Below are positions 20,016-32,628 of a DNA stretch of 64,000 bases, piece by piece (positions within the stretch are counted from its first letter, which is position 1; each line of letters opens with the position of its first letter). Under the pieces are notes generated by a model. It was not told where the DNA came from. It saw only the letters and a program-made list of their open reading frames with translations, and made no database searches. The DNA is from Eurosta solidaginis. Taxonomy: Eukaryota > Arthropoda > Insecta > Diptera > Tephritidae. The position numbers and the translations under genes were made by a program. The stretch spans positions 264,880,897 through 264,944,896 of the forward strand of contig NC_090319.1 of the NCBI RefSeq assembly GCF_040869045.1, written 5' to 3'.

Positions 20016-21719
20016 TTTGATAACATTACAAAATTGCCTGATGATGATTACGTTGGCGGTTTTCGAAATGGGTCCATCGCAATATGCCAGTAAATGTTTC
20101 TTTCTTTTCAGTTTTTTTTTTTCAATTAAATAAAAAAAAAAAAAAATCGGCCCACTCCGGGATTAGTAGGGATGATTGCAGCATTGATTGAAGTTTTTTG
20201 TGAGAAAAAAAAAATGACGAAATTCGAAAAATCTCGAAAAACTGAAAAATTGCAAAAAAAAAACTTTAAAAATTTTTTTGTGTTTTTTCCGAAAAGTACA
20301 TTTAAAAACAAATTTAAAAAAAAAAGATCCCAAACGGTCAATTTTTCAAAAAGTTATAGCATTTTGAAAACAAAAACGGTGTTTTTTTTAAAATTCATAA
20401 CTTTTTTTTAGTTGGATGAAAAAATTTGAAAAAATTCTGAAAAACGTCTTTCGTAAGCTAGAAAAATAAGAAAAACTTTCAGCCAATTCTAAAGGGGTCG
20501 GGTTCAAAATTGGTCGAAATAGGATGAAATACCCCATATTTAATACTACGAACAGTATTCCTGCAATGATCCCAAGGGCTTTTGATTTCGCCCTGCAGAA
20601 CTTTTTCAGTTTCTTCTAATTAATATGGTAGGTGTCATACCCATTTTACAAAGTTTTTTCTAAAGTTATATTTTGCGTCAAAAACCCAATCCAATCACCA
20701 TGTTTCATCCCTTTTTTCGTATTTTGTATAGAATTATGGCATTTTTTTCATTTTTTAAAGTTTTCGATATCGAAAAATTGGGCGTGGTCATAGTCTGATT
20801 TCGCCCATTTTTAATACCAAGATAGAGTAAGTTCAGATAAGTACGTTAACTAAGTTTAGTAAAGATATATTGTATTTTACCCAAGTTATTGTGTTAACGG
20901 CCGAGCGGGAGGACAGACGGTCGACTGTGTATAAAAACTGGACGTGGCTTCAACTGATTTCGCCCATTTTCACAGAAAACAGTTATCGTCATAGAAGATA
21001 TACCCATACAATATTTCATAGGGATTGGTAAATATTTGTTCGACTTTTGACATTAAAAGTATTCTGGACAAATTAAATGAAAAAGGGCGGAGTTAGGCCC
21101 ATTTTGAAATTTTCTTTTATTTTTGTATTTTGTTGCACCATATCATTGATGGAGTTGCATGTTCACATTATTTACTTATATACTGTTAAGATATTAAATG
21201 TTTTGTTAAAATTTGACTTAAAATTTTTTTTTTTAAAGTGGGCGTGTTCGTTATCCGATTTTGCTAATTTTTATTTAGCACACATATAGTAATAGGAGTA
21301 ACGTTCCTGCGAAATTTTCGATATCGAAAAAGTGGGCGTGATTATAGTCCGATTTCGTTCATTTTAAATAGCAATCTGAGATGTGCTCCCAGGAAGATAC
21401 ATAGCAAATTTCATCAAGATACCTCAAAATTTACTCAAGCTATCGTGTTAACGGACGGACGGACGGACGAACATGGCTCAATCAAATTTTTTTCGATCCT
21501 GATGATTTTGATATATGGAAGCCTATATCTATCTCGATTCCTTTATACCTGTACAACCAACCGTTATCCAACCAAAGTTAATATACTCTGTGTGCTCTGC
21601 TCAACTGAGTATAAAAATGGATGTGTGTGCGTGTTATATAGGCGTCCAACAGATCTTGACAAAAATTTCAAAAAAGTTTCACGGTCACCAGGTATTTTTT
21701 TAGCTTTGTAAAATTTGAA

Positions 21720-22196
21720 AATACATAGACACCAGAATATATTTGAATTCTCTTCATCTCCATATTATTTGCAGCCGGTATCCAATATTTGGTAAAGAAA
21801 TTCCAACTATCGAAAAAATTAGGTAGTAGAGGTGGACACATCCGCAATTATTGGAAGGCAGTATTCAATATTGGGTGTGCAGATTCCATATATGTGGTAA
21901 TTAGGAGAGGTAGAGCGTTTGGAAGTGGGTTCAGTAGTGAGAATGTGAATGCAACAAAAATTTATTTCGCAATGCCTCCGTAATTTTTTGAAGCGAATCC
22001 TCAATATTTGGCGTATAGATTCCGCATAATTCCAGATTATTATTTGGGATAGGTAGGGGGGAGTAAGAGGGAGAATTATAATGATAAGGGAGTGGAGATA
22101 AAAGGAATATAGTGGGAGATAGAGGGATTGGAGATCCAATTGATATATATATTTATATATAATATAGGGCAGGACAATATCTGCCGGATACACTAG
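21720..22196 (+). mobile_element. Helentron-like 3' end
   Basis: The segment ends in a hairpin GGCAG (22168-22172) / CTGCC (22181-22185), then seven bases and CTAG followed by T. This matches the layout of the Helentron end at 41336-41368 (GCGG/CCGC stem, short spacer, CTAGT). The upstream part, with paired copies of CAATATT.GG.GT.AGATTCC words near 21870 and 22000, has no coding capacity. The left border is not resolved. Confidence 0.55.
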
Positions 22197-23061
22197 TTAA
22201 TAATAAATTTCATTCCTAATAAATAAACCACTTTAATTGAGTTTAAAAAATATATAAATTTAAAATGGTATATCACAATTAAGTAGACAAGGGAATAGAG
22301 TATCGTTTTAAAGGATCATTTTTGGAATGAGTGGCTTTTGCCAAGAGAAAGCCAAAATTAGCAAACAGACAGCTAACTTACCAACAAAGTGTAATAACTG
22401 AGTTGTGAAAATGCCAGTTAGTTTCGTCACTATATTCAGGTAACAATTGTGTGCACAAAAAAGCTCATTATTTTAATTAACTTTCTCCTCATGTCACCAT
22501 TACCTCAACCATTACCGCAATGTTAACAGAGTGAATGGCTGATAATGAAATAAGGCGAGCGCAGACAGTAATGAAGTGAGCAGCATTGACTAACTGGAAG
22601 ACTTTCACTCCCAATAAACATTTGTGTTGGATATTGACTCATAGTCACTTTTAGGAAATAATTTCATATAAAAATTCATGTAATAGAAATCATTTCCAGT
22701 ATTATCCGATGCATATGCTTGCATTCTCAGGTGTTGGTGCAGCGAAAATCGGAAGCTTTTCAGTCTCTTAATAAAAAACTTGAGCGGTGTAACTTAAATG
22801 TTCTAGTTGACCATCATTGGAAGAGGCGATGTGCATATTTTTTAATTTACCACCACTGTCTCTCAAATTTTAAACAATACAATGAAAATAACAGAAGCCT
22901 CAAATATTCAGAAATTTCGATTTCATAAAAATGTCACGCCTCTTTTCAAATTCATATGTGGCAGCATCCATTTTTGGTTGTTTGGCTATACTTCTTTGGA
23001 CAATGCAAATATTACATACATAAATATTTAAAATTGCATTCAAATGTGAAATAAGTAAATA
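22197..23061. other. Unassigned stretch
   Basis: No supported gene or known repeat. A 69-residue open frame at 22719-22928 has no motif that I recognise. Confidence 0.35.
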
Positions 23062-23647
23062 CCCTGAAAGGAAGTCAATCATTAATGGTACAAAATTCTA
23101 GTTCGGAGCTAGACCTAAAGTGCCAAATAAGTACTAGTTTGTTAGTAAATAGATTTTCTCCCGTTATAAAATTGACAATTTGATTATTCTATTTCATATT
23201 TAAGATATGTTTGAGAAATTGGCCACCCACAAAAAAACTGCTACCAGCTTAAACAGCTTAGACCATGAGTATGCCTTTTTGCCCACACTTTCCCCACCGG
23301 TTCAGAACTAACGACAAAGGGGATGATATTGTGCCAGAAACAACATCTATAATTTCGGTCCGGTTCGAGCCAACGAAATATTACCATGAAAAGAACTGTA
23401 AATTTTTACACTAGTCCGGAACTATCAAACAGTTGTCAATAAAGCAACTAGTTCTAAAGTGGAAGTTTTTATCTAGTTCGGAACTAGAGAAAATACTCAT
23501 ACAACGGGAAAAATTTCCACCGCCTAGGACATCGCCATGTAAAATTCACCAGTTGAAGGCATGTAAAAGAGATAAATGGCGAACTAGTACTGGCTCCAAA
23601 TTCACTAGAAGCGCAACAGTTTTGAACTAGAGATTTTCCTTGCGGGC
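23062..23647. mobile_element. Small TIR element with CTAGTTC palindromes, copy 1
   Basis: 586-bp segment. The left end is CCCTGAAAGGAA and the right end, reversed, GCCCGCAAGGAA, bordered by TAAATA on both sides (23056-23061 and 23648-23653). The interior contains several near-palindromes of the TAGTTC.GAACTA type and the tail TTTTGAACTAGAGATT. The same internal words recur at 51345-51632. No transposase; a MITE of uncertain superfamily. Confidence 0.65.
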
Positions 23648-23653
23648 TAAATA

Positions 23654-24750
23654 CGGCCCGGTTACATGAAGGTTTATGTTGTCTGCACTGGGAGTCGAGC
23701 TGAGTACCTGGGTTACTCATACGGCATGGCGAACAACTGCCCCCTAAAATGCAAACCAAAATCTATGTAAACGCAGCAACTGTAGTTAGATTAACAGCTG
23801 AATTCAGTAAGCTGTCGCTAGTCACTATTACAGTCATTATCGTATACAGGTCTCATCTCCTGTCCTTGGGATCGGGGAGTGGGAGATTCCCGTTATAGCT
23901 GTGATTTCATCTAGCATGGTTGGTTTTTTCCCAACATGTGAGGGAGTAGTTGACATTAAAGCATACTTAACGAAGATATGCAGTCTGAAGTTCGCAATAA
24001 AGCATTCTCTACGGAGTAATGTGGTCTTCTTCGTTGGAAAGTTGGCAATAACGTTTTCCCTTGGTTCGCCCACAATGGTAAAGCAGCCCCTTTTTCCATT
24101 TTAGCCTAAGAATAAATTTGTCAATGATTTTTCTGCGAAAGTTCAAAGAAAAGGTAGATCAAGTTCGTTAGTTATGATGAAAAATGGTTGAAAATGATCG
24201 ACTTATGTATATTGGCTAGGCAGATGCCCATCTTTTGTGGATAACAGTTGATAACTGCAAGAGTGGGTTTGCGCTCACTTGTGTTTGAAGATGAGGCCTT
24301 ATATCCTGGACTCGAACGGATATTTTTACAATCTGATTAAATTACTTATGTAATGCAGGTTATCCTGGTGCTCAGAAAAGGTTGTTCACATCCCTTGATG
24401 CTTGTATTGAAAACATGGAATTGTATCATGTATCTGATTGTATTGTGCCAAATGGTAAGAAAATCATCCAGCGAATTATTTATGTTTTATCCTTTAAATT
24501 GTAAAAGGTTTGATGGATTCCGTATCATACCAATGTAAGATCTTATCATTGTACACCCGATTACAGGCTAATTTGGCACCTAAGATTCGGCCAGTGTTTG
24601 GGTAGGGAACATGGAGCTGTTTGGTTGGGCCGCTGATCATGAAATTAGATCCGTGTTTTTGATATTAAAATAAAATAATTTTTTTTTATTAATCATGATT
24701 ACTCGATTAATTTAAAATACTTGATAATTTTTAATTATTTGATTTTTTTT
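23654..24750. other. Unassigned stretch with one possible coding relic
   Basis: Bases 24350-24475 read, in one frame, YPGAQKRLFTSLDACIENME and LYHVSDCIVPNGKKIIQRI before a stop. The composition looks like an old exon or transposase fragment, but I cannot name a family. The rest shows nothing supported. Confidence 0.3.
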
Positions 24751-26718
24751 TATACCCAGCTGAGCAGAGCTCACAGAGTGTATCAACTTTGTTCGCATAA
24801 CGGTAATCCGTAACGGCATAAACTAATCGAGATAGACATAGACTTCTATATATCAAAATGATCTAGGTAAAAAAAGAAATTCATTTAGCCATGTCCTTCA
24901 GTCCGTCCGTCCGTTCGCCCGTAAACACGATTACTTGAGTAAATTTTGAGGTATCTTAATGAAATTTGGTATGAAGGTTCCTGGGCGCTCATCTCGGATC
25001 GCTGTTTAAAAAGAACGAAATCGGGCTACAACCACGCCCACTTTTTCGATATCGAAAATTTCGAAAAACCGAAAAAGTGCGATAATTCATTACCAAATAC
25101 TGATAGAGCGATGAAATTTGGTAGGTTAGTTGATCTTATGACGATAAAGAGAAAATTAGTAAAATTTTGTACAATGGGCGTGGCACCGCCCACTTTTAAA
25201 AGAACGTAATTTAAAAGTTTTGCAAGCTGTAATTTGGCAGTCGTTGTATTTTGTTGCACCATATCACTACTGGAGTTGAATGTTGACATAATTTACTTAT
25301 ATACTGTAAAGATATTAAATTTTTTGTTAAAACTTGACTTTAAAAAATTTTCAAGTGGGCGTGTTCGTCATCCCATTTTGCTAATTTTTATTTAGCATAC
25401 ATATAGTAACGTGCCTGCCAAATTTCATCATGATATCTTTAACGACTGCCAAATTACAGCTGGCAAAACTTTTAAATTACCTTCTTTTAAAAGTGAGCGG
25501 TGCCACGCCCATTGTCCAAGCTTTTACTAATTTTCTATTTTGCGTCATATGGTCAACGCACATACCAAATTTCATCGCTTTATCCGTCTTTGGTAACGAA
25601 TTATCGCACTTTTTCTGTTTTTCGAAATTTTCGATATCGAAAAAGTGGGCGTGGTTGTTGTCCGATTTCGTTCATTTTAAACAGCGATCTGAGATAAGCG
25701 CCCAGAAACCTACGTACCAAATTTCATCAAGATACCTCAAAATTTACTCAAGTTATCGTGTTTATGGGCGGACGGACATGGCTAAATGAAGTTCTTTTTT
25801 CACCCAGATCATTTTGATATATAGAAGTCTATATCTATCTCGATTAGTTTATGCCGTTACGGATTACCGTTATGCGAACAAAGTTAATATACTCTGTGAG
25901 CTTTGCTCAGCTGAGTATAAAAATGGCCGAAATCCGCCTATGACCACGCCCACTTTTCCGATATCGAAAATTACGAAAAATGAAAAATATTCTACAATTC
26001 TATATCAAATATGAAAAAAGAGATGAAACACGGTAATTGGATTGGTTTATTGACGCAAAATATAACTTTAGAAAAAACTTTGTAAAATGAGTGTGATTTT
26101 GAGTGAGAGTGAGAGTGATATTTAGTAGAAGAAAATGAAAAAGTTCTGCAGGCGAAATCAAAAGCCCTTAGAATCTTGGCTGAAATACTGTTCGTGGTAT
26201 TACATATATAAATAAATTAGCGGTACCCGACAGATGATATTCTGGTTCACCCTGGTCCACAAATTCATCGATATCTCGAAAACGCCTTCACATGTACAAC
26301 TAAGGCCACTCCCTTTTGAAACCCTCATTAATACCTTTAATTTGATACCCATATCATACAAACACATTCTAGAGTGACCTCTGGTCCACCCGTATGGCGA
26401 TATCTCGAAAACGCGTCCACCTATAGAACTAAGGCCCACTCCCTTTTAAGATAACCATTAACACCTTTCATTGGAAACCCATATCGTACAAACACATTCT
26501 AGAGTGACATCTGGTCCACCTTTATGGCGATATCCCGAAATGGCGTCCACCTATAGAACTATGGCCCACTCCCTTTTAAGATACCCATTAACACCTTTCA
26601 TTGGAAACCCATATCTTACAAACACATTCCTAAATGGTGATTTTCCTTTATTTTGTCTCCAAAACTCTCAGCTGAATATGTCATGTTCGGTTGCGCCCGA
26701 ACTTAGCCTTCCTTACTT
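24751..26718 (+). mobile_element. DINE-like dispersed repeat, copy B, rearranged head-to-head
   Basis: Copy in the opposite orientation to A, C and D at both edges. It starts TATACCCAGCTGAGCAGAGC and ends with the GTTCGG-TTGCGC-CCGAAC hairpin (26685-26702) and CTTAGCCTTCCTTACTT. The middle part 25244-25917 is inverted and ends in its own CAGCTGAGTATAAA. The arms 24751-25243 and 25430-25917 are therefore long inverted homologues around a spacer of about 190 bp. Units of about 130 bp lie at 26240-26640. Confidence 0.8.
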
Positions 26719-28579
26719 TTTAGTCCATAACAATGGCTAATTTTTCCATTTATATTTGACTTTTTTATTTGAATTAATTATTAATTGCTAGGTCATGCGA
26801 AAAAAACTTGCAAATCACTAAAATTAAAAAAGTCAACGAAGTTAAAGATTATTGTTAATGGAAATTTACCAAGTCTGGTTCAATCACGCTAAGTTTAGCC
26901 TGTCAGATACTCCAGTATATTTGACAATATTTTCGTGTGGTTAAGAAATCTGTTTGCAAATATTGTGTTCCAAAAGTAACCGAACTTTGTAATTAGTTGT
27001 TCAAGCAAGGTTAAATATACAAAATATTCCAAATCGATATAAACTAGATTTTTTATTTAATATTTCTGTTTTAGATCGAACTTTTTCCTACAGGGTATTA
27101 AAAAAGTTAATATATTGACTCACTACTTACCAATAATTTACCCTTTCATAAGGCTGTTTTCTCATTTCATATTTTAATCGGCAAAAATGTTTAAATTTTT
27201 CAATCATTTACAGTTAACTATTATTGTTTACATATTGCTTGCAAAAAAGTAAACAATCAAACTTTATAAACCATCACAGTTGTCAAAACAATATTTGGTA
27301 TGACACTTCCTTCAGCAGTTGTCAAATTTTTGCGCATTTTCTTTGCGCATCCAACACGCGTTAACACAAACACAAATGTCCTGCCACTCTATTTTACTTT
27401 TAACTCTCTCCACAGATACAAAATACGGTGCTCACAGCATCCGCATAGCAGTCAAATGGAGCCAAGAGAATTGAACTCCATCTGAGTGGGGGATGGCAAA
27501 TGTCAAAGTCATAGAGCGGCGAAGAGAGTGTTTGATTTTAGCTTAAAAAAATGTAAACACGAATGAAACAAATTTTTTTTTTTAAATGACACTTACTGTC
27601 AAACTTGTAGTGCGGTTAGTTGAGTTGATTGTGTTTAGAAGTTTGGAGACAAGCAATACAACACGACGAAAGGGGTGAATGAATACGCGAAATTCCATTG
27701 TGTCGAGCTCCAGTCAACGATTTTTAGCCGCGACATATCGACATTGTCTGACACAATAGCGACAAGGCAAGTAAGGCGCCTGCCGTCACCACAACACCAT
27801 ACCCGTACCATGAATAGGGTTTGGAATTTTTGCACTCTAAGAGGGTTAGCTGAAGTATTTGGTGGGGGAAGGGGGGGGGGGGGGGAGGAATAGCGGTAGT
27901 ATTCACGGAGACGGCAAGAATGATTACTAAACAAATTTATTGTGAATATCGGAAACGAATTTAATTAAATTAACGTATCCGAAATGTAAAAGAAGCTCAC
28001 TTTTTTCATTTCCAACAAAGATGTACATACACACACAGACGACCAAAAGCATGTCGAGACAGCTTTAACTGTTTAGAAGCCACCTTAAATATTTGCACAT
28101 TTTTCTAAACTCCATTTTTTTGCAACTCATGCACTAACACTTTCACCACCATTTCTAGGAACATTTATTCACGCGGCTCATTGCCCAGTATTATTTTAAG
28201 TATTGCTTTTGTTTTTTAGGAAAACGTGAAAATATCACAAAAAATTCTATTTCGTTCGATTTTGATTAGAAGTCGCGGCAGCAGCAGCAGCAGCAGCAAT
28301 ATCATCATCAGCGCGGTGCACACAAAACACAAAAAACAACTAAACACACGCACACACTGATGAGGCTATGTATGTGCTCAGGCTCGCTCGCGCTGCCTTT
28401 GTTGTATGGGGTTTTTGTCAAAGGGAGCTAAACCAAAGTGACAGCTAACACAATCGACACTTTTAGCGACGATTGTGATGACGGCTACAATAGTGGACTC
28501 CCAGCGCTCCATTCACATCATATCGTTGCAGAAAGTACAAATCGCACATCAACCTTTTTGAAAAACTTTGGAAAACACT
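26719..28579. other. Unassigned stretch with G15 and CAG tracts
   Basis: No gene that I can support. It holds 15 consecutive G at 27871-27885 within a longer G-rich run, and a CAG/GCA run near 28277-28302. Around 28255-28460 the sequence is richer in G+C and CAG/CGC words, which could be an untranslated or promoter region of a host gene, but nothing confirms it. Confidence 0.35.
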
Positions 28580-29960
28580 GAGTCTATCTTAGGGCATTGA
28601 TTCATGTAAAAGAGTGTACGCGGTGTCTATCACACTTTCTCTTTCATTGGATAATTACAGAAATTGTAAAGCCTATCCTGTACTACGGAGTTCTTGTTTG
28701 GTAGACAACAACTCAAAAAAGAACGTAATTAAAACAAGTGAGGAAGGCTAAGTTCGGGTGTAACCGAATATTACATGCTCAGCTACCAAATTACAGCTTG
28801 CAAAAATTTTAAATTACATTCTTTTAAAAGTGGGCGGTGCCACGCACATTGTCCAAACTTTTACTAATTTTCTATTCTGCGGCATAAGGTCAACCCACCT
28901 ACCAGGTTTCATCGCTTTATCCGTCTTCGGTAATAAATTATCGCACTTTTTCGGTTTTTCGAAATTTTTGATATCGAAAAAGTTGGCTTGGTTATAGTCC
29001 GATTTCGTTTATTTAAAGTAGCGATCTGAGATGAGTGCCTAGAAACTTACATACCAAATTTCCTTAAGATACTTCAAAATTTACTCAAGTTATCGTATTT
29101 ACGGACAGACGTTATCGTATTTTTCGCCCAGATCATTTTGATACAAGAAGTCTATATCTATCTCAATTAGTTTATGCCGTTACGGCGTACCGTTATGCGA
29201 ACAAAATTAATATACTCTGTGAGCTCTGCTCAGCTGAGTATAAACATTAGAGGGGATATGTAGGCTGTCAATGCTTACGGGAACCCTAAAAACAACCCCG
29301 ACGGCTGCACGGTATGTGCACGTATGTAGTTTCCTATATGTGCAGATGAAGCGATATACGTCCATATCGATGGTTACAAAGTAATGGAAGGAGTAGGGTC
29401 TGCGTCATACTACGCAGATCCATAAATAAACAAATCCTACAAGTTGCAAGATCATTGTAGTGCAGAGGAAAATACATAGTTTAAACTGCAGCCGCGTAAG
29501 TTTTTACATTGACAGCGAAGCAAACAATAAAGGCTATAATCGCTCATAGCACAAAATTTAAAAGTATGTTTGGGTATAAAGAATTCCTGAATGGAATCAG
29601 GATAGGGAGATATATACATCTTTACTGCGTTCCAGGGCATATGGGTCGAAGCTTGTGCCGTAGACGTTCCTATCAAATTAGGCGAGATTAAGAAAAGGTG
29701 AGAGCTACACACGATCGACCAAGTGGGAAATGCGTTGACACAAGATCGAGCGTAGGTCTTACAACCTTAGACTAACCAAGTTATTCCTATCATTAAAAAG
29801 AGAACGTTGTAGACTCATGACGGGTATTCTGACTGGACAATGCCTTCTGGCTTCACATACTTTTAAGATAGGCTTGGTCAGTGATAGGTGTAGGAAGTGC
29901 GAGTTGAGGGAGGAAACGACCGAGCACAATAGGGAAACTAAATTGATATAATCCCTTCAC
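28580..29960 (+). mobile_element. I-like LINE remnant, split by DINE-like copy C
   Basis: Before the insertion (28580-28735) the translation in mixed frames resembles the post-RT segment of the relatives at 42960-43080 and 56140-56260 (DACKRM...LSHWLFTAIVKPVL.YGV). After it the frame gives LSMLTGTLKTTPTAA, then YADGYK-like words, and near the end LTGQCLLASH and CRKCELREET, the Cys/His ending. Stops and shifts are numerous. The protein-level order continues across 28736-29242, so the DINE-like repeat inserted into the LINE. Confidence 0.72.
28736..29242 (-). mobile_element. DINE-like dispersed repeat, copy C (short, internally deleted)
   Basis: 507 bp. The left end AAGTGAGGAAGGCTAAGTTC carries the hairpin GTTCGG-GTGTAA-CCGAAT (28752-28769). 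After a short TGCTCAGCTA word it jumps to the right-hand half of the family (GTGGGCGGTGCCACG, GATATCGAAAAAG) and ends CTCAGCTGAGTATAA. The tandem units are absent. It sits inside LINE coding sequence. Confidence 0.82.
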
Positions 29961-31870
29961 GAAAATGATACCGATCATTCTGCAATGCCAAGATATACTA
30001 GTAGTAATCCCGAAACTGTTAAGAAATTAGAAAAAAATACCCAATACGGCAAAAGAGATCTCGAAATTTTCAAACAGTTATTCTAAAAAGGATCAGGAGG
30101 CGATTTATAAATGGTCCAGAAAGTAGTCCACAAATTATCCAAAAACCTGATCACTCAAGCTGTAATATGAAAGGTTTGACCGACCCAACCCACTTTTCGT
30201 AGCAGCCCAGATCAAATTTTTGAGTATTTGACCCCAAAAGGGGGAACGCAGTAAGTAAGCCCATGATGACCCGATAGTACGTTTTTTTTTAATTATGGGA
30301 GTAACTTTTTCAGTCAAATGTCGTAAGACTTCAACACTATTCCCATATGATCGAGGACCCAGAACACATGTAAGTTAAAAACACTTCATAGATCTAACAG
30401 CTTTTAGGATTTCGAAACAGATCGGTGCATACGATTCGTATATTCCACCATTACCTTAGCCTACCCTACGCCGAATGATGGCAGGGGTCGGAGAAAGCGT
30501 ATATGCTTTCAGTGACTATATGAATGGGTCCTCCGAGAAGCATTTAGGCCGCGAGCCTGCATGGGGAGCATGACTGTGCTATTAAATGAAAACCTCTGAT
30601 GTAGACATATATAGCAGCTGATTTTTTGTATGCAATGGACCATGATGATACAGAAATACTTTTTCGTATAGTTTTCCAATTGTGCATTTTTACTGGTATC
30701 ATGAATGATATAGGAATAACTCAACCAAGTGAGCATATTGAAGGCTGTCCTTAAAGTTTGGGCATTTCCGAAATCCCTACCTAGTCGCATATGTAGTTCG
30801 ATGAGATCACAAACTCGATACCAGAAACGATTATTTATATTTTTTCGGCAAGCATTAAATAGTCCGCTTTCGGATATCTGGCGTAAATTTTTCTATGAGC
30901 TTTAATATCTTTAAGCAGCTTTCAGCTAAATTCCGTCAATAGTTTGGTGTTTACCGGACTTGATTACGTTTAATTTACAGCTGCAAAGCATATTATTGAA
31001 AATCGAAATTTTAGACAATAAGGAAAGTTTAAGTTTTAGAATGTTGCCTGGGAACAACATTCGTATTGGAGTAAGCACCAACGAAACGTAGTAAAACCAA
31101 AAATCAAAACTCACTAATATAATTTGACAACAACTCACAAGAGTGCGAGAGAGTAAACAGTGCCTGCGCCAAAACAATGGTCGGCATTTACTTAACCAGC
31201 TGCCTACTAAACATTTTAATTCAATCGAAGAGTTTCATTACAAACAGTAGAGTTAACCGGTTTTTTTGCATAGGAATTATACAGAAATTGTTTTGTTTTG
31301 TAGTACAAAATCAAAATTTGCAAGGACATCAATACCGCAAAACTAACCATGAACTCTTTGTCAAATGCCCCTTCTCAAGCAAATTCCTCAACCATCGCAT
31401 GCTGTTTTGTCAACCTCAGCAATGTTTGACATTTGTTCTCATCTTATGTGATTTTAATGACGCATCGCGCTCCTTTCGCAAAATTAGCATTAGCCATCAA
31501 TAAAATGCGCGCACCCTAGCCATCCACTCTCTTAAGTTGCTTTGGTGAGAGCGCTTAAAAGCATCCTTCAGCTTGTTGTTAATATATGGTGTTCGCTTAG
31601 CTGTCAGTTTCACTATACGAGTATACTACGACCTCTGTCGGTGTTGTCAATGATGACACTGGAATATGATATGCTCGCGAGAGTTTCCGAATTTACTGGC
31701 GCTTAAGGCTATCATAGCACCAGCGTTGACAGCTATGAACCCGTCGTTTTGTCTCTTATTGGAATAAGTGGGTTTATTGATTTGTCCATACATTTTTGAC
31801 GTCTGTCAAGCACTTTTGATATTTTGACAGTTTAGTATGTAGAAATCGTTGCTTCCGAGACATTTAATTT
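29961..31870. other. Unassigned stretch
   Basis: Nearly 2 kb without a supported feature. Open frames at 30509-30790 (-), 30926-31177 (-) and 31177-31503 (+) have no motif that I recognise. It is less AT-extreme than many gaps and could contain unique DNA. Confidence 0.35.
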
Positions 31871-31873
31871 GTT

Positions 31874-32456
31874 ATGCGGCAGTTACCCACCGACGTGTAC
31901 CGTACGTAAGGACGTTTGTCGTACGAAGCACGTTTGACCGAACTCTCAAGCCCGTAGGAATCAATGTGTGCGTCTGTGTACATGTACATAAGATATTTGT
32001 GTGTGTATTGTTTACAGATAAGCACTGTTGCCATTGACCATTTTGCATGTATGCTTATGGAAACATCAACTTTTTCCAATTTAATTTTTGATATTGTAAA
32101 AGGCCGGAATACTATTAAATAAGTATAAATAGATTAAATATTTATAATCAGCACTTTTCCATATTTATTTCGAATTATTTTCACAATTTTTCAAACTTTA
32201 ATTAGGCGTTTTTGCATAAAATTGCAAACGGTTAAAAATTAGCGCACAAAAGTTTACTAGGCAACTCTGTCTAGTGAGAGAGCGATCAGCTGACACGTTC
32301 ATACGGAAAAAATCAAAATTGTTTTGATTTCTACGTTCCGGACTACGTACGTACGGGCGTTGCACGTCGGTGAGTTTTCGTTTACATTGCACACTCATAA
32401 GATAGGTCGTGTCAGCTGACACGTTTTTTCTACGTACGTTCGTGAGTAACCACGGC
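31874..32456. mobile_element. Inverted-repeat element with CCGACGTG/CGTACGT ends
   Basis: The left end reads GCGGCAGTTACCCACCGACG followed by TGTACCGTACGT. Complementary words recur inverted on the right: ACGTACGTACGGGCGTTGCA and CGTCGGTGAG near 32345-32375, then CGTACGTTCGTGAGTAACC near 32435-32453. A GTCAGCTGACAC palindrome is repeated (32286-32296 in part, 32412-32423). No coding sequence. Borders are approximate. Confidence 0.55.
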
Positions 32457-32628
32457 TTTATGCATATTCGGATAGGAAAATTATCTTTCATATAGAAATA
32501 TCGCAAGAATTATCTCTAAAAGAAATTATGAGTAGATATCGGCGTTCAAGTAAAACCTGCTTAGCAGACAACTGTAGATCTGCAAGAATTTATATACTTT
32601 GGTTACTTTGTAAATTTCCGTGCTGTTA

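Larger units (their letters stand above)
18660..20536. mobile_element. 1.9-kb palindromic element with TA duplication, nested in copy A
   Basis: The ends are TGGGGTATTTCATCC and its reverse complement GGATGAAATACCCCA, each bordered by TA (18658-18659 and 20537-20538). The inverted arms run for about 450 bp: 18660-19130 against 20080-20536 share GACCAATTTT...CCCGACCCC, AGCTTACGAAAGACG and CCGTTTGGGATC. The centre contains a second pair of inverted modules (19450-19690 and 19838-20105), each with a tRNA-like unit, separated and preceded by direct copies of a GTGTGTTCAGTTTATACTTA block (19338-19407 and 19762-19832). There is no transposase. Removing it restores the ATTTATTTATA...TAATAC order seen intact in copy D near 45040-45070. 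Confidence 0.85.
18189..21614 (-). mobile_element. DINE-like dispersed repeat, copy A (interrupted)
   Basis: Copy of an abundant non-coding repeat seen four times in the window (also 24751-26718, 28736-29242 and 44649-50442). Read left to right it begins with tandem units of about 130 bp (18225-18650). It continues with AT-rich DNA dotted with GGGCGTGGT, GATATCGAAAAAGTGGGCG and CCACGCCCAC words, then GGACGGACGGACG, and ends CTCAACTGAGTATAA at 21614. Copies B-D show the other end as a GTTCGG-loop-CCGAAC hairpin followed by CTTAGCCTTCCTTACTT, which recalls the 3' end of DINE-1/Helentron elements. Hence the minus orientation, which is inference. This copy lacks that hairpin end and is split by the palindromic element at 18660-20536. 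Confidence 0.75.

Noticed and set aside
28255..28460. Host gene promoter with CAG repeat
   Set aside because: Slightly raised G+C and CAG units only. No core promoter or reading frame I can defend.
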